In this document: piece after piece, positions 61,849-64,000 of the stretch
Layout of the letters: each line of letters starts with the position of its first letter
Numbering within the stretch: position 1 is the first letter of the stretch
Source of the DNA: JAWSVE01 sp050789445
Lineage (GTDB): Bacteria; Pseudomonadota; Gammaproteobacteria; Pseudomonadales; Cellvibrionaceae
Direction of reading: 5' to 3'
Assembly: GCA_050789445.1 (NCBI GenBank)
Contig: JAILXR010000001.1
Coordinates: forward strand, 744,001 to 808,000
Length of the DNA: 64,000 bases
Program-made: the position numbers and the translations under genes
The notes under the pieces: generated by a model
What the model saw: the letters and a program-made list of their open reading frames with translations, nothing else
Databases searched by the model: none
What the model was told of the DNA's origin: nothing

Positions 61849-63381
61849 TTAATCCAATTCGGCCTTGCTATCATGCAAAATTTGATCGGCAAAATCCGGA
61901 TGTATATTTTGCATATAACAAAGATCGTGAAGCACTTGTAATTCTTTTTGATGAATCTCTCCATCGGCACTAGCGACCAAGCAAAGATCACGAATCATAT
62001 TATGTTTTTGCATTGGGCTTAGATACGTGTGCAGGTCATCAACTAAGTTTGAAATTTCTTGTTTTATTTCTTCTTCGTTTAGAGTGGTTACTGATTTTAA
62101 ACAGTTAGAAAAAACATCTTTATCAACTATTTTCCCGAGGGTTTGAATTTCTAGCTCATCGACTTTGCCATCGGCCATGGCAATTAAATAACCAGATAAA
62201 AACAAGTATTCTTGAATTTCTTGGCTCATTTCCGCATTGCGATCTAAATGAGCCGGCTCCATTAGAGACATGAAGTCAAAAATCTCTTGTTCCATCTCTT
62301 CTTCTGTAAATTCTTTATTTGCACTATCTCCAGTCAATTCGCCATAAGTATGACTACGATAAAATATATCCAATGCTTTTATGCGGAGTGGGCTAAACGG
62401 ATGAGTGCTGTACCAATCTTGAGGATCCATTTGTTCGCCTATCATTTCAGCGTTTAAGTCCGAGAATTGTTTAATGTATTCATCTAAATGAAACGAAAGT
62501 GAATTGCTTGTAACACCTGAAGACAGTTTAAAGAAAGCTTGTGCAGCACTCGTAAAGTCTTGGCAGCAAATTAAACCAATACGGTCGGCGGAAATTTCTG
62601 CTGATCTTCCCCAAGAAAATAATCGAATAGCATGCATGGGTGATAAGTAATCTCTGCCAAAGTCCATGATCGAGTTAGCGGGGTATTTATGATGAGTGAA
62701 TAACATATGCCCCAATTCGTGGCCAATAACAAAACAGATTTCATCATCTGTAAATCGTTCTAGTAAACCAGATGATAAAATAATAAAAATTTTATCGTCG
62801 CTGGGCGGATAGATACTCGCGTTAAATTTATCTTCCTGATAAACGTAAAATTCCAAATTAACATTATTTACGCCTAAGACTTTTTTGCAGCGATCTCCTA
62901 TCTCATAGATATGTGGAGCCATCGCTTTGGTCATTTTCAAGCTGCTTTTTAATAATTGTTTTCGTGAATTGTATTGCCCAAAATGTTCTTCCATCGATTG
63001 TTGAGCTTTTTGTATGTCAGGATCGGCTTCTAATTCCAGAAAACCATCACGGTCACCATCGTATACCGTACTGTCTAAGTCCAACTCACAGTCGAACAAA
63101 TAAAGTTTGGGAGTGTTTTCTTGAGTGGATCCTGAATCTTTATCTGTCGTGTTGGTAAGATATAAAGTTTCTACACGCTCTTTATACTCAGCAGACAAGG
63201 ATTCAATCTCTTCGCGCATTTGTTGGCTGATAGCCATTACACGATCCATTTCGCCAGTGTTCTGTGCTTCTGTGATCTGTTCCATGAGTTCGCTTTGAAT
63301 AGATGCCACGTTTTCATGAAAAGAGGCTAATAACTCGTCGTTATTCGTTCCTTCAAGATTATAACTTGATACTGCTGTCAT
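61849..63381 (-). CDS. M48-family metallopeptidase with C-terminal TerB-like domain
   Basis: About 510 residues, no signal peptide or membrane helices. A coiled N-terminus (25-75) precedes an M48-type domain: HELGH (221-225, zinc ligands H221 and H225, catalytic E222) and SAEISADRIGL providing the third ligand. The C-terminal 120 residues (GYLIAMADGKVDELEIQTLG, CLVASADGEIHQKELQ) carry two acidic TerB-type metal-binding repeats. A soluble M48-TerB fusion suggests cytoplasmic proteolysis under Ca2+ or stress control (inference). The ATG at 63381 has a good SD (AGGGGAA). Confidence 0.88.
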   Translation of the reverse strand: MTAVSSYNLEGTNNDELLASFHENVASIQSELMEQITEAQNTGEMDRVMAISQQMREEIESLSAEYKERVETLYLTNTTDKDSGSTQENTPKLYLFDCELDLDSTVYDGDRDGFLELEADPDIQKAQQSMEEHFGQYNSRKQLLKSSLKMTKAMAPHIYEIGDRCKKVLGVNNVNLEFYVYQEDKFNASIYPPSDDKIFIILSSGLLERFTDDEICFVIGHELGHMLFTHHKYPANSIMDFGRDYLSPMHAIRLFSWGRSAEISADRIGLICCQDFTSAAQAFFKLSSGVTSNSLSFHLDEYIKQFSDLNAEMIGEQMDPQDWYSTHPFSPLRIKALDIFYRSHTYGELTGDSANKEFTEEEMEQEIFDFMSLMEPAHLDRNAEMSQEIQEYLFLSGYLIAMADGKVDELEIQTLGKIVDKDVFSNCLKSVTTLNEEEIKQEISNLVDDLHTYLSPMQKHNMIRDLCLVASADGEIHQKELQVLHDLCYMQNIHPDFADQILHDSKAELD

Positions 63382-63400
63382 AATAATTCCCCTAAAAAAT

Positions 63401-63419
63401 ATGTATTGTATCAATACAT
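63401..63419. promoter_or_regulatory. Perfect palindrome upstream of the M48-TerB gene
   Basis: ATGTATTG-TAT-CAATACAT, two 8-base arms around three bases, ending 20 bases before the M48 start. It is shaped like a dimeric repressor site; the regulator is not in view. Confidence 0.5.
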
Positions 63420-63686
63420 TGGGCGTTGTGTAGAGCGAGAAATAAAAATGCGAATTAGAGCACAGTGTATGCGTTTATTTTTAGGGATATTAGATGGTAT
63501 TCATAGCTCTTCTCGATACACATCATTCTGATTTGTCGATATAGTCCACATCTGATGAAAAACTTAGGCTATTTGCTTAACCACTTGCTAGATTTTTTTG
63601 GTTTTGTATACACAATAGATATAATCCGGTAAATCTTGAAATTTGGTTTGCTAATAAAAACCCTTTGATTCAATTAAGGCCTTGTG

Positions 63687-63836
63687 ATGAGCAATATTGA
63701 AGCCATTAAAAGCAAAATTCCTCAAGATCATATGTATGCAATTTTAAAAGGTGGCTTTAAACTTTTTTTTCCTGAGAAATTCTTAGCAAGAGATTTGTTC
63801 TTTTTGAAACTTACGGATGTTACATGGAGGCATTAG
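63687..63836 (+). pseudogene. Short ORF, probably the start of a frameshifted gene
   Basis: A 49-codon frame from ATG 63687 (SNIEAIKSKIPQDHMYAILK, then GGFKLFFPEKFLARDLFFLK) with AAGG upstream. After its stop, other frames continue with coding-like sequence (EALVTDKPQLVGSV, then VAVSMMNGEILAVYDLATTW up to about 63963). The whole looks like one gene broken by at least two lesions, or a short real gene followed by non-coding DNA. No family was recognised. The window ends soon after. Confidence 0.35.
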
Positions 63837-64000
63837 TAACGGATAAGCCACAGCTTGTAGGCTCGGTTTAAAGAGTTGCAGTTTCGATGATGAATGGTGA
63901 GATCCTTGCAGTTTATGATCTTGCAACAACATGGAATTTTTTTTTAATCTACGAAAAATATAATTAAAAAATATTGCTAAAGTCTGTTACTGGGTATAGA

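Overview
The window reads as a stretch of chromosome from a low-GC, probably marine gammaproteobacterium of the Pseudomonadales/Cellvibrionales type. This is inferred from gene content and order: the pcm-(DUF368)-nlpD-rpoS locus, a LysR gene divergent from fpr as in the Pseudomonas finR-fpr pair, a Na+-pumping oadGAB operon, a clsB-ybhP pair, DUF2058, and a tRNA-Pro/Arg/His array. Many genes start with GTG, or show an in-frame TTG upstream of the better ATG; starts were chosen from Shine-Dalgarno (SD) sites where these are visible.

Region by region: 1-4.0 kb is the stationary-phase sigma factor locus (pcm, popT-like, nlpD, rpoS) followed by a convergent tRNA-Arg(ACG). 4.5-6.2 kb is a secreted gamma-glutamyltransferase. 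6.5-10.2 kb holds a five-gene minus-strand operon (three Roadblock/LC7-like proteins, a COG2229-type small GTPase, a protein with a possible winged helix) facing a stand-alone receiver protein. 10.6-14.2 kb is oadGAB. 14.2-24.4 kb is mostly housekeeping and redox genes: a PPOX flavoprotein, SIMPL, GNAT, DUF2058, a TetR regulator with twin operators in front of an alcohol dehydrogenase/thioesterase pair, fpr-finR, hemH and a CPA1 antiporter. 24.5-35.8 kb carries ppk, DUF3806, a glutamate-synthase-like FMN protein, ybhP-clsB, recQ coupled to a secreted peptidase-like hydrolase, and a spermidine-synthase-like protein.

35.9-47.6 kb is the accessory part. It contains a block bounded by inverted repeats with a membrane protein and a secreted HEAGH protein; a transposase remnant; a likely toxin with two tandem membrane proteins (possible immunity) between 38-bp direct repeats; a Cys-rich secreted protein; a membrane methyltransferase; a tight operon of two different DegT-type PLP enzymes plus an unknown protein; and more than 2 kb of gene-poor, partly decayed DNA.

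47.6-50.4 kb is rsmC, rsuA and folD. At 50.7-52.9 kb a conserved-looking tRNA-Pro/tRNA-Arg/tRNA-His array is split by a 1.8-kb island bounded by a 46-bp repeat of the tRNA-Arg 3' end. The island encodes a GIY-YIG protein and a Phd-like/XRE regulator but no visible integrase. 53-63.4 kb returns to chromosomal genes: patatin, an SDR lacking its catalytic pair, a cytochrome c-PQQ dehydrogenase fusion, FAH hydrolase, DUF4159, alpha/beta hydrolase, YkgJ, SseB-like and an M48-TerB protein. A broken small gene closes the window.

The best candidates for undescribed biology are the toxin/duplicated-immunity cassette (38.6-40.6 kb), the Roadblock/GTPase operon (6.5-10.2 kb), the twin DegT operon (42.0-45.2 kb) and the tRNA-splitting mini-island (50.9-52.8 kb). 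Functions come from family recognition and motifs read by eye; no database search was run.
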